Assembly: GCF_036373705.1 (NCBI RefSeq)
Contig: NC_089863.1
Span: forward strand, 9,839,357 to 9,903,356
Length of the DNA: 64,000 nucleotides
Source of the DNA: Amia ocellicauda
Taxonomy: Eukaryota; Chordata; Actinopteri; Amiiformes; Amiidae
Direction of reading: 5' to 3'
Part shown: piece by piece, positions 21,701 to 31,724 of the stretch
Numbering within the stretch: the stretch's first letter is position 1
Layout of the letters: each line of letters begins with the position of its first letter
The notes under the pieces: model-generated
Seen by the model: the letters and a program-made list of their open reading frames with translations, nothing else
Databases searched by the model: none
What the model was told of the DNA's origin: nothing
Program-made: the position numbers and the translations under genes

Positions 21701-22635
21701 CTCAGTGCAGTGTTAATGTGCTGTAGTGTCCAGTCAGTGTGTCTGTATTAACCCTCTCTCTCTCAGTGCAGTGTTAATGTGCTGTAGTGTCCAGTCAGTC
21801 AGTGTGTCTGTATTAACCCTCTCTCTCAGTGCAGTGTTAATGTGCTGTAGTGTTCAGTGTGTCTGTATTAACCCTCTCTCTCAGTGCAGTGTTAATGTGC
21901 TGTAGTGTTCAGTCAGTCAGTGTGTCTGTATTAACCCTCTCTCTCTCTCAGTGCAGTGTTAATGTGCTGTAGTGTTCAGTCAGTGTCTGTATTAACCCTC
22001 TCTCTCTCAGTGCAGTGTTAATGTGCTGTAGTGTCCAGTCAGTGTGTCTGTATTAACCCTCGCTCTCTCAGTGCAGTGTTAATGTGCTGTAGTGTTCAGT
22101 GTGTCTGTATTAACCCTCTCTCTCTCAGTGCAGTGTTAATGTGCTGTAGTGTTCAGTCAGTCAGTGTGTCTGTATTAACCCTCGCTCTCTCAGTGCAGTG
22201 TTAATGTGCTGTAGTGTTCAGTCAGTGTGTCTGTATTAACCCTCTCTCTCTCAGTGCAGTGTTAATGTGCTGTAGTGTCCAGTCAGTGTGTCTGTATTAA
22301 CCCTCTCTCTCTCAGTGCAGTGTTAATGTGCTGTAGTGTTCAGTGTGTCTGTATTAACCCTCTCTCTCTCAGTGCAGTGTTAATGTGCTGTAGTGTCCAG
22401 TCAGTGTGTCTGTATTAACCCTCTCTCTCTCAGTGCAGTGTTAATGTGCTGTAGTGTTCAGTCAGTGTGTCTGTATTAACCCTCTCTCTCTCTGTCTCTC
22501 TCTCTCTATCTATCTCTCCTCAGGGTGACCCTGGGGAATCAGTTGGATGGGATCCACCTGCTGGACCCGGACGTTGTGTCTCGTTTCAAGAAGAGATACC
22601 CAGACGGAGTGATCTCCAAGCCCAAGAACATGTAG
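15789..22635 (+). CDS. METTL3: N6-adenosine-methyltransferase catalytic subunit, 11 coding exons
   Basis: METTL3 transfers methyl from SAM to N6 of adenosine in mRNA as the catalytic half of the nuclear METTL3-METTL14 writer. The exons I place are 15789-15891, 17912-18108, 18199-18648, 18755-18930, 19890-20112, 20334-20521, 20674-20712, 20836-20944, 21297-21362, 21482-21594 and 22524-22635. They total 1776 bp, or 591 residues (human 580). The N-terminus [20 protein letters not shown] is the WTAP-binding leader helix. A basic GVKRKGEE segment fits the nuclear signal. Tandem CCCH fingers span exons 4-5 ([13 protein letters not shown], then [17 protein letters not shown]). The catalytic DPPW is at 20400-20411, residues 406-409. 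[12 protein letters not shown] and SKPKNM end the MTase fold. Introns 1, 4 and 10 are filled with the ~60-bp minisatellite. The donor after exon 8 reads GTCAGT. All junctions keep frame and I see no damage. Confidence 0.96.
16067..17890 (+). repeat. ~60-bp splice-acceptor-like minisatellite, array 2 (METTL3 intron 1)
   Basis: About 30 tandem copies in the sense orientation fill nearly all of METTL3 intron 1. The last unit supplies TATTAAC at 17874-17880, 31 nt upstream of the real acceptor AG at 17910-17911, so the array runs directly into a working 3' splice site. Unit variants include TTAC in place of TTAAC and one shortened unit near 17721. Confidence 0.93.
18938..19863 (-). repeat. ~60-bp minisatellite, array 3, inverted (METTL3 intron 4)
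   Basis: About 15 copies of the same unit, but reverse-complemented relative to arrays 1, 2 and 4. It reads GAGAGAGAGGGTTAATACAG and then ACACTGACTGACTGAACACT. It begins 8 bp after the exon 4 donor at 18930 and stops about 26 bp before the exon 5 acceptor. It is therefore antisense to the arrays in introns 1 and 10 of the same transcript. Confidence 0.93.
21608..22490 (+). repeat. ~60-bp minisatellite, array 4 (METTL3 intron 10)
   Basis: About 15 sense-oriented copies run into the acceptor of the last METTL3 exon. The final unit's TATTAAC is at 22474-22480 and the acceptor AG at 22522-22523. Some units have CGCTCTCTCAG in place of CTCTCTCTCAG. Confidence 0.93.
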
Positions 22636-22985
22636 ACCAGGGGGGCAGATTTCAAAATGTGAAAATGTTCAATATGTCTGAACTGAGCGATTGTATCATT
22701 ACCGGAGTGACTGGGATCTCCTGTAGGAGCACAAACTAGCAGACACTGCGTCCCCCCGGACTGGAGGCTGACGGTCTTGATGACGAGGGAGAGACGAGTC
22801 TGGCTGAGACTGAGACGTGACTGAGTGGCCCTGACACACTGACTGACTGACACACACAGGAACACGGACTGAGACACACAGACTGACTGGCTGACACACT
22901 GCTGGCCATGCTGAGATGAGGACAGGACTCTGGACTGCAGAGATTCTCTGTTCCACTTTTTATACATGTTTGTTAAAAAAGCAAA

Positions 22986-22991
22986 AATAAA
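22986..22991 (+). terminator. Polyadenylation signal of METTL3
   Basis: A canonical AATAAA lies 351 bp after the METTL3 stop codon, and a second AATAAC-like A-rich stretch follows. It is the only obvious hexamer before the intergenic region. Confidence 0.65.
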
Positions 22992-24134
22992 TAGAAAAAT
23001 GAAAAAATAACATCCTAGTATGTGTGTGTTTTATTGTATTGCTCTATATTATTCTGTATGGAGATACTGGAGTTCAGTACAGTGCGTGTGATACGGGTGA
23101 GACTATACTGACTGATTCTGGTAAAAAATTCCCATAATGCCTCGCTGCTCGCAGATACAGCCGAGAGGCGAGAGCTTCCGAAGGTGACGTCACAACAAGA
23201 AGAGATTCGTACCGAGCCCAAGCAGTAACATGATAAAGCTAGTTTACTAAATATGAGTGCAGCAAGGTAAATTTGGAGAATATATTATTAACATCATGGG
23301 CGGACTTTGTGGGGGCAACTGTATACATTGATTAATTTATTTTCAGTAGTTTACAATTAAGATTAAACATGCATTACTACATTTTGTGCACCAGTGATTC
23401 CTAATGTGAGGAGCAAAGCAAACCAGAACCCAACTGTGCTTCTGCCACTTTTCATGTTGTAAAGCAACATTATGCGACAATCCTGTTTTGGATGTGATCT
23501 TTTTCAAGTACGATTGTAATACACGAGAGTGAGCGCTAATGTAAAAGTGAACAATTATATGGGCTCAAATTAGCGCCATAAGTACCGCATTCAACATAAA
23601 AAACCAAAAGAAGTTGAGAAAAAAATGATGTTGAGATAAAACGTATAGAATTATAAACTAAAACATTATATCGAAAGCAAAAAACAAACAAACTTGAAAG
23701 TAAATGTTAAATCGTTAGCAAAACTCGCCTGCAGCCCCTGTCTGCTGCGATGCGGCGATCTTCGGTTCGGTTCCTTTCGATTTTTTTTTTCGTTACGAGT
23801 TTTGGCGCGGTTTTGTCGTGAGGGCGGGATTTACAGGGAGGCGGGGATCCTGGGTCTCCATTGGTCCAGCAGGTTTGACTGACGGTTCTTCCTGACCCAA
23901 TCAGTGAGCAGGTGGGCTGGTCTGACAGTCACTGCAACACATCTGACTTCACCACTGACTGACCCACACTGAGAGGTGCAACTACATGGCTACGGAATTT
24001 ACGGAAGCAAAGCATGCCTTTAATACAAGTTATGGACAGTCGCTTTTCTACATATTATATGTGTTTATTTTATACAGTCTTTATTCTCATCTTTATCAAT
24101 GGAGCCATTACTTTTGTAGGTGACTGTGCATATA
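22992..24134. other. Intergenic spacer downstream of METTL3
   Basis: No gene is recognised. A 27-bp stretch reading TATGGAGATACTGGAGTTCA near 23056 repeats one in METTL3 intron 8 near 21133. The rest is AT-rich unique-looking sequence with a moderately GC-rich patch at 23720-23900. Confidence 0.4.
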
Positions 24135-25355
24135 CACTCACCTAAAGGATTATTAGGAACACCTGTTCAATTCCTCATTAATGCAATTATCTAACCAACC
24201 AATCACATGGCAGTTGCTTCAATGCATTTAGGGGTGTGGTCCTGGTCAAGACAATCTCCTGAACTCCAAACTGAATGTCTGAATGGGAAAGAAAGGTGAT
24301 TTAAGCAATTTTGAGCGTGGCATGGTTGTTGGTGCCAGACGGGCCGGTCTGAGTATTTCACAATCTGCTCAGTTACTGGGATTTTCACGCACAACCATTT
24401 CTAGGGTTTACAAAGAATGGTGTGAAAAGGGAAAATCATCCAGTATGCGGCAGTCCTGTGGGCGAAAATGCCTTGTTGATGCTAGAGGACAGAGGAGAAT
24501 GGGCCGACTGATTCAAGCTGATAGAAGAGCAACTTTGACTGAAATAAGCACTCGTTACAACCGAGGTATGCAGCAAAGCATTTGTGAAGCCACAACACGT
24601 ACAACCTTGAGGCGGATGGGCTACAACAGCAGAAGACCCCACCGGGTACCACTCATCTCCACTACAAATAGGAAAAAGAGGCTACAATTTGCACAAGCTC
24701 ACCAAAATTGGACAGTTGAAGACTGGAAAAATGTTGCCTGGTCTGATGAGTCTCGATTTCTGTTGAGACATTCAGATGGTAGAGTCAGAATTTGGCGAAA
24801 ACAGAATGGGAACATGGATCCATCATGCCTTGTTACCACTGTGCAGGCTGGTGGTGGTGGTGTAATGGTGTGGGGGATGTTTTCTTGGCACACTTTAGGC
24901 CCCTTAGTGCCAATTGGGCATCGTTTAAATGCCACGGCCTACCTGAGCATTGTTTCTGACCATGTCCATCCCTTTATGACCACCATGTACCCATCCTCTG
25001 ATGGCTACTTCCAGCAGGATAATGCACCATGTCACAAAGGTCGAATCATTTCACATTGGTTTCTTGAACATGACAATGAGTTCACTGTACTAAACTGGCC
25101 CCCACAGTCACCAGATCTCAACCCAATAGAGCATCTTTGGGATGTGGTGGAACGGGAGCTTCGTGCCCTGGATGTGCATCCCACAAATCTCCATCAACTG
25201 CAAGATGCTATCCTATCAATATGGGCCAACATTTCTAAAGAATGCTTTCAGCACCTTGTTGAATCAATGCCACGTAGAATTAAGGCAGTTCTGAAGGCGA
25301 AAGGGGGTCAAACACAGTATTAGTATGGTGTTCCTAATAATCCTTTAGGTGAGTG
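24135..25355 (+). mobile_element. Tc1/mariner DD36E element, copy 2
   Basis: The element is 1221 bp with the same CACTCACCTAAAGG terminal inverted repeats as copy 1. Clean TA target duplications flank both ends (24133-24134 and 25356-25357). It sits in intergenic DNA at the edge of a TA microsatellite. Confidence 0.94.
24283..25323 (+). CDS. Tc1/mariner-type transposase, complete (346 aa)
   Basis: A second intact copy of the DD36E transposase, with Asp155 (WSDESRF), Asp246 (QQDNAPCH) and Glu283 (NPIEHLWD). The open frame is the full family length with no stop or frameshift. It differs from the copy at 3435 at six residues, including T/S at 53, T/S at 89 and N/H at 258. The high identity, intact frame and clean TA duplications suggest recent insertion. 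Which copy, if any, is a source element cannot be told from this window. Confidence 0.92.
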   Translation: MGKKGDLSNFERGMVVGARRAGLSISQSAQLLGFSRTTISRVYKEWCEKGKSSSMRQSCGRKCLVDARGQRRMGRLIQADRRATLTEISTRYNRGMQQSICEATTRTTLRRMGYNSRRPHRVPLISTTNRKKRLQFAQAHQNWTVEDWKNVAWSDESRFLLRHSDGRVRIWRKQNGNMDPSCLVTTVQAGGGGVMVWGMFSWHTLGPLVPIGHRLNATAYLSIVSDHVHPFMTTMYPSSDGYFQQDNAPCHKGRIISHWFLEHDNEFTVLNWPPQSPDLNPIEHLWDVVERELRALDVHPTNLHQLQDAILSIWANISKECFQHLVESMPRRIKAVLKAKGGQTQY

Positions 25356-25461
25356 TATATATATATATGATATATTTGTGGCCTGAAACCGTCCTATGGT
25401 GTGACAACAACATTTTCTTAAAATAAATGGATATGATGATTGTTGTTGCAATAACAAGTTT

Positions 25462-25517
<56 letters not shown>

Positions 25518-26619
25518 CAATTTTTTGCATTGTTTTTAATGCAAGATAGGCCATTTAAAAAAATAAATATAAATTCCTATTCTATGCGTCACACCAAAGG
25601 ACACAAAAAATAACACGCCCTACAGGGAAGTATAGATGGTAATTTAAATTATATTTCTAAGAGATTGACTTATCTTCATGCATGTGCAGGGTGTCCTCCT
25701 AAGACATGCTGACTTCCTGTTGTCCAATATTAAGTGCATTTGTCTTCAAAAATGCTTTCAGATTAACCGTCACACCATAGGACATTGATTTTGGTGACAA
25801 TTTTTTTTTTTTTTTTTAAAGAGTGGAAATGTATATTTGTTTTAATGGTGTGATATACTAGCATAGTATAATCAGTTTAGGGGCCTTATATTGCATTTTC
25901 CATGCATGCAAGATGAGTTTATTCAGAGTTTTTATAACTGCACACCTCCGGGGACATTCACACCACAGGACATTTTGAGTATTTGGAGTGAAAAAAATCA
26001 AATATGAAATAATCCTTCTTTACTAAAAATCATTGTATAAATTAGTCCATAGTAAGTAGTTTTATCGAATATAAAATTAAATTTCAACATTTTATCGCGT
26101 CTTTTGCCCACTTACGATAACTGCCCCTGAAACACAGTGTACAGTACCATTGCCACCTACTGGCCTTTCTGGGTATTGCTGGTTGTAAATACAAATAGCT
26201 GCATACATACTGGACTGATAAGGAACACTGCTATAACTATTATTAGTATTAGTATTATAATGATTTAAACATTTGAACAAGTTGGGACGACCCTTCAGTT
26301 AACTGCCTATCAATTAGTAGTAATTATGGTTCCTCAATATACATTTAACATATTACAGCGTAGGCTGTGTTACAGCACTACTTGTGGTAGTATTCCTCAG
26401 GAATTGCTGTTGAGAAAATTGTAATTGGAAAATTGGAAAAATGTAATTGTCCCCTCCAACATTGACATTGACTACGATGCTATAAAGCAATTCAGTATGG
26501 TTAAGACACAAAAATAAGTTTGTATTGCTTTTCATTATGGCATGACAGATTCACAACATGCTCTAAAGAAAAATGCTGATAATGTTGTGATTTGAACATA
26601 TGTATTGTTTTTAATGTTG
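25356..26619. other. AT-rich spacer with TA microsatellite and a recurring CACACCA-AGGACA motif
   Basis: A TA run lies at about 25470-25513 and a poly-T tract at about 25800-25818. The motif TCACACCATAGGACA and close variants occur near 25588, 25765 and 25957, and once inverted near 25388. No coding sequence is seen. Confidence 0.4.
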
Positions 26620-26815
26620 GCACTAGACAACTTTTGTATTTGTAATTAATGTAGAAAAAAATGCAGATCATATTTTTCACTTTGACATTATGGACATTTT
26701 CTGTGTTGATCAGTGGCAAAAACTCCTGATTAAATCCATTCTGATTTCATGTTGTAACACAATGACATGTGGAAAAGACCAAGAGGGGTGAATACTTTTG
26801 AGAGCCACTGTAAAA
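26620..26815. mobile_element. Tc1-like terminal repeat fragment
   Basis: The segment containing GTGTTGATCAGTGGCAAAAA and the following CTCCTGATTAAATCC to TTTTGAGAGCCACTG matches one long terminal repeat of the DD34E element found at 31725-33035 (compare 32935-33025). Only this end is present. Confidence 0.6.
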
Positions 26816-27895
26816 TCAAGCCACACAGTAATCTCCTTAGACAAGCATTGGCAGTAGAATGAACTTTACTGAGAGCTCAATGACTTTAAATGTGGCACCG
26901 TCATAGGATGCTACCTTTCCAACATGGCAGTTTGTCAAATTTCTGCCCTGCTAGAGCTGCCCTGGTGAGCTGTAAGCCTATGTCTAGAAGCAACAACAGC
27001 TCAGCTATGAAGTGGTCGGGCACACAAGCTCACAGAACAGGACTGTTGAGTGCTGAAGTGCATAGCGCATAAAATACTCCTTTGTTGGTTGAAACAATGA
27101 CTTCTGAGTGCCAAACTGCCTCTGGAAGCAATGTCAGCAGAAGAACTGTTTGTCGGGAGCTTCATGAAATTGATTTCCATGGCCGAGCAGCCGCACAAGC
27201 CTAAGCTCTCTATGTGCAAGCTAAGAGTCAGCTGGAGTGGTGTTAAGCTCGCCACCATTTGTCCTGGAAGCAGTGGAAATGCGATCTCTGAAGTGATGAA
27301 TCGCACATCCCCATCTGGCAGTCCGACGGAGGAATTCTGGGTTTGGCAGATGCCAGGAGAACACTACCTGCACGAATGCATACACCAACTGTAAAGTTTG
27401 GAGGAGGAATAATGGTCTCAGGGCTCAGCCCTTTGTCCCACCGAAGGAAAACCTTAACGCTACAGCCTACAATGACATTCTAGATGATTTTGCACTTCCA
27501 CATTTGTGGTAACAGTTTGGGGAAGGCCCTTTCCTGTTTCAGCAGGACAACCCGTGCACAAAGTGAGGTCCATACAGAAATAGTTTGTCGAGATTTTGGT
27601 GTGGAAGAACTTGACTGGCCTGCACAGAACCCTGACCTCAACCCCATCCCACCTTTGGGATGAATGGAAAAGCTGACTGTGAGCCAGGCCTGATTGCCCA
27701 ACATCAGAGCCCGACCTCACTGATGCTGTGGCTGAAATCCCCTTAAAAATGTTCCAACATCTAGTGGAAAACCTCCCCAGAAGAGTGGAGGCTGTTATTG
27801 CATCAAAGTGCTGACCAACTCCATATTAATGCCCATGATTCTAGAATGAGATGTTTGTAAGCAGGTGTCCACATACTTATGGCCATGTAGTGTAT
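26816..27895 (+). pseudogene. Decayed Tc1-like transposase and element
   Basis: Translation across shifting frames gives recognisable Tc1 pieces. The first is SNRTVCRELHEIDFHGRAA, a DNA-binding linker part, near 27135. Then come SDESHI near 27296, TVKFGGGIMVSG near 27395 and PAQNPDLNPI near 27625. Multiple stops and frameshifts interrupt it. The right end reads CAGGTGTCCACATACTTATG then GCCATGTAGTG (27861-27892), the inverted repeat of a widespread fish Tc1 family. The left end is missing and is replaced by the fragment at 26620. Confidence 0.7.
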
Positions 27896-29390
27896 GTACT
27901 CTGACATCCTGTCCAGTATTTTTGGAAGATGTCCGGTTATTTTAAGTACTGTAATGTATTGAATATGTTGTTAAAAATCTTATCAGTGTACAATTTGGCC
28001 TCAACCCCTGCCCCACCGTCCTCTAATTGCCAGCACCCCCTCTAGGTTGACATTTCACAAACTCCCCCACCAGGGGTCCGGTATCGTATCTGAAAAGTGG
28101 CCAACAAGGTGCAGGGGGCATGACTCCAGCATGTGACTTTAACTCCGTGCAACCAACTTTTGAACAAATTAGTCAGGACATTTCAGGTCACAGATGGCTA
28201 TAAAATGAGGTTCATTTAGGCAGGTGAAGAATTTGGTTGGAATAAAATTATTTGGAAATACTTTAGAGTGAAAATGGACTTTACTTCTTTTGCAAGTGGT
28301 TTATGAGAGACATGCCCTGAGATTATAGAATCACTTCTTGAACCGAGTGAGAAAGTGAAGGCGTCACATAATTACAACTAATAAAAAATACTGTATTATG
28401 TTAATTGCTGGAGTGAGAACCGGTCTTATTTTATAACCTCCAACACACAACAATACCTAAATATTTTGTTAATTTAAGAAAACTGGACTCAATATCTGTT
28501 GTGTTCTCTTACAGTTGCAATGTAGAAGCATGTCTCTTGGTGGCAGAGAATACGAATTAGTATGGAGTGAATTCACTGTCAAAATTAATATACGCAGAGC
28601 TAAAAACATATCCATCGTTTATTCGTAGTAGGACGTGCCTAACTGTAAACGTACACACTTTGCAAAGTAATGGTTGTGTTTAAGCACATTAAGCCACGTT
28701 AAGCTTCTATTATGCTGTTCAGATTGTATTCGTTTTGAATAGTTAGGTTTATATGCACTTTGTTTAGATACATTAAAAAGTTATACTTTAAATGCAAATG
28801 TTTAATAGCATTCTTTTTCATAACACACCAATGCATTTTTTTTTTAATACATTGTGGTTTAGGTAGAGTATGATTTCATTTAATAATTTAATTAGAATTG
28901 TTTTAACACCAATCATAGTCAAACTATCGCAAACTGTTTGACTTCAAAAAATACAAAACATTTATTTTAAAGAGCCGTTCGGGAGCCAAAAGAGCCGCAA
29001 TGCCCATCACTAGCCTGATCTGAGCTGCGAGCGCGTAGAGGGAACTGCGCATGTGCACACGAAACTGCAAATGTGTAAACGATATTGAACGAGCGCAGAA
29101 TTGAATTGTAAGCGTAGAATAAAAACCGTACGTGTAGTTCTGCACGTACAAGTTGTATTTCTGTGCTCGCTAATTTTGACACGGAATTCACTCAATAAAC
29201 TAGATACAGGAAGTTATGTTTGAAGTTCAAAGTGCAGGGTGAAGAATGCGTTTCTTGTGTCTCTGTGTAATCGTATGGAAATTAAAATCGCAATTAACAT
29301 AGGCTCGTTTATGAGAAGATGAATTGTTAGAATAGGCACGGTTTAACCACAGATTTGCATAGAGTAAAATAAGTATGTTTAATCACTATA
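27896..29390. other. AT-rich intergenic spacer
   Basis: No gene is seen. The stretch at about 28973-29000, AGAGCCGTTCGGGAGCCAAA followed by AGAGCCG, resembles the end of a dispersed DNA element, but no complete element could be delimited. Confidence 0.35.
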
Positions 29391-30274
29391 CACACCGATC
29401 AGCCATAACATTATGACCAGCTGCCTAATATTGTGTAGGTCCCCCTTTTGCCGCCAAAACAGCCCTGACCCATCGAGGCATGGACTCCACTAGACCTCTG
29501 AAGGTGTGCTGTGGTATCTGACACCAAGACGTTAGCAGCAGATCCTTTAAGTCCTGTAAGTTGCGAGGATCGGACTTGTTTGTCCAGCACATCCCACAGA
29601 TGCTCGATTGGATTGAGATCTGGGGAATTTGGAGGCCAAGTCAACACCTTGAACTCGTGATTCATCAGACCAGGCCACCTTCTTCCATTGCTCCGTGGTC
29701 CAGTTCTGATCCTCACGTGCCCATTGTAGGCACTTTCGGCAGTGGACAGGGGTCAGCATGGGCACCCTGACTGGTCTGCGGCTACGCAGCCCCATACGCA
29801 ACAAACTGCGATGCACTGTGTGTTCTGACACCTTTCTATCAGAACCAGCATTCACTTTTTCAGCAATTTGAGCCACAGTAGCTCGTCTGTTGGATCGGAC
29901 CACACGGGCCAGCCTTCGCTCCCCACGTGCATCAATGAGCCTTGGCCTCCCATGACCCTGTCGCCGGTTCACCGCTTTTCCTTCCTTGGACCACTTTTGA
30001 TAAGTACTGACCACTGCAGACCGGGAACACCCCACAAGAGCTGCAGTTTTGGAGATGCTCTGACCCAGTCGTCTAGCCATCATTTGGCCCTTGTCAAAGT
30101 CGCTCAGATCCTTACACTTGCCCATTTGTCCTGCTTCTAACACATCAACTTTGAGGACAAAATGTTCACTTGCTGCCTAATATATCCCACCCACTGACAG
30201 GTGCCATGATAACGAGATTTTCAGTGTTATTCACTTCACCTGTCAGTGGTCATAATGTTATGGCTGATCGGTGT
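29391..30274 (-). mobile_element. Second Tc1-like family, internally deleted copy
   Basis: The inverted ends CACCGATCAGCCATAACATT (29393 onward) and its complement (to 30274) delimit an 884-bp element. The transposase frame starts at 30143 ([20 protein letters not shown] follows a short leader) and runs through WSDES. It then jumps out of frame to [18 protein letters not shown] on another frame near 29560-29650, so the segment with the second catalytic Asp is deleted. The copy is non-autonomous. A DD36E element inserted into the TA run beside its right end. Confidence 0.82.
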
Positions 30275-30283
30275 ATATATATA

Positions 30284-31501
30284 CACTCACCTAAAGGATT
30301 ATTAGGAACACCATACTAATACTGTGTTTGACCCCCTTTCGCCTTCAGAACTGCCTTCATTCTACGTGGCATTGATTCAACAAGGTGCTGAAAGCATTCT
30401 TTAGAAATGTTGGCCCATATTGATAGGATAGCATCTTGCAGTTGATGGAGATTTGTGGGATGCACATCCAGGGCACGAAGCTCCCGTTCCACCACATCCC
30501 AAAGATGCTCTATTGGGTTGAGATCTGGTGACTGTGGGGGTCAGTTTAGTACAGTGAACTCATTGTCATGTTCAAGAAACCAATTTGAAATGATTCGACC
30601 TTTGTGACATGGTGCATTATCCTGCTGGAAGTAGACATCAGAGGATGGGTACATGGTGGTCATAAAGGGATGGACATGGTCAGAAACAATGCTCAGGTAG
30701 GCCGTGGCATTTAAACGATGCCCAATTGGCACTAAGGGGCCTAAAGTGTGCCAAGAAAACATCCTCCACACCATTACACCACCACCACCAGCCTGCACAG
30801 TGGTAACAAGGCATGATGGATCCATGTTCTCATTCTGTTTACGCCAAATTCTGACTCTACCATCTGAATGTCTCAACAGAAATCGAGACTCATCAGACCA
30901 GGCAACATTTTTCCAGTCTTCAACTGTCCAATTTTGGTGAGCTTGTGCAAATTGTAGCCTCTTTTTCCTATTTGTAGTGGAGATGAGTGGTACCCGGTGG
31001 GGTCTTCTGCTGTTGTAGCCCATCCGCCTCAAGGTTGTACGTGTTGTGGCTTCACAAATGCTTTGCTGCATACCTCGGTTGTAACGAGTGGTTATTTCAG
31101 TCAAAGTTGCTCTTCTATCAGCTTGAATCAGTCGGCCCATTCTCCTCTGACCTCTAGCATCAACAAGGCATTTTCGCCCACAGGACTGCCGCATACTGGA
31201 TGTTTTTCCCTTTTCACACCATTCTTTGTAAATCCTAGAAATGGTTGTGCGTGAAAATCCCAGTAACTGAGCAGATTGTGAAATACTCAGACCGGCCCGT
31301 CCGGCACCAACAACCATGCCACGCTCAAAATTGCTTAAATCACCTTTCTTTCCCATTCAGACATTCAGTTTGGAGTTCAGGAGATTGTCTTGACCAGGAC
31401 CACACCCCTAAATGCATTGAAGCAACTGCCATGTGATTGGTTGGTTAGATAATTGCATTAATGAGAAATTGAACAGGTGTTCCTAATAATCCTTTAGGTG
31501 A

Positions 31502-31504
<3 letters not shown>
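30284..31504 (-). mobile_element. Tc1/mariner DD36E element, copy 3
   Basis: A 1221-bp copy of the same family as 3287 and 24135, inserted on the minus strand at a TA next to the terminal repeat of the second Tc1-like family. Both inverted repeats are intact. Confidence 0.93.
30316..31356 (-). pseudogene. DD36E transposase with one nonsense codon
   Basis: The frame begins MGKKGDLSNFERGMVVGAGR and is open for 271 codons. The Trp272 codon is TGA instead of TGG (30541-30543), just before the SPDLNPIE block holding the third catalytic acid. The remaining 74 codons downstream are intact in frame to the TAG at 30316-30318. The predicted product lacks Glu283 and should be inactive. The identical lesion in the copy at 34724-35764 shows it predates the tandem duplication. 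Confidence 0.9.

Positions 31505-31507
<3 letters not shown>

Positions 31508-31560
<53 letters not shown>
31508..31560. repeat. TA microsatellite, unit 1
   Basis: A pure TA run that starts a few bases after the right end of the copy 3 element. It is about 24 bp shorter than its counterpart at 35916, which accounts for the length difference between the two tandem units. Confidence 0.85.
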
Positions 31561-31566
<6 letters not shown>

Positions 31567-31724
31567 TGACTGTTTTAATCTGATTAATTTTTAAATAATG
31601 TTATTTCAGTTTTTCTCCCCACATCAGAAACTGACTGTTCAGTCAGTCTGATCTGACTCGGGAAACTAAATCCGCAGGTCAGAGAAACTTGTTTCTCTGC
31701 AGTCAGGCCTCAGGGCTCATGCAC

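Noticed and set aside
28924-29195. Three overlapping ~60-75 codon minus-strand frames
   Set aside because: They are in three phases of the same DNA with no shared motif, consistent with chance or a transposon terminus.
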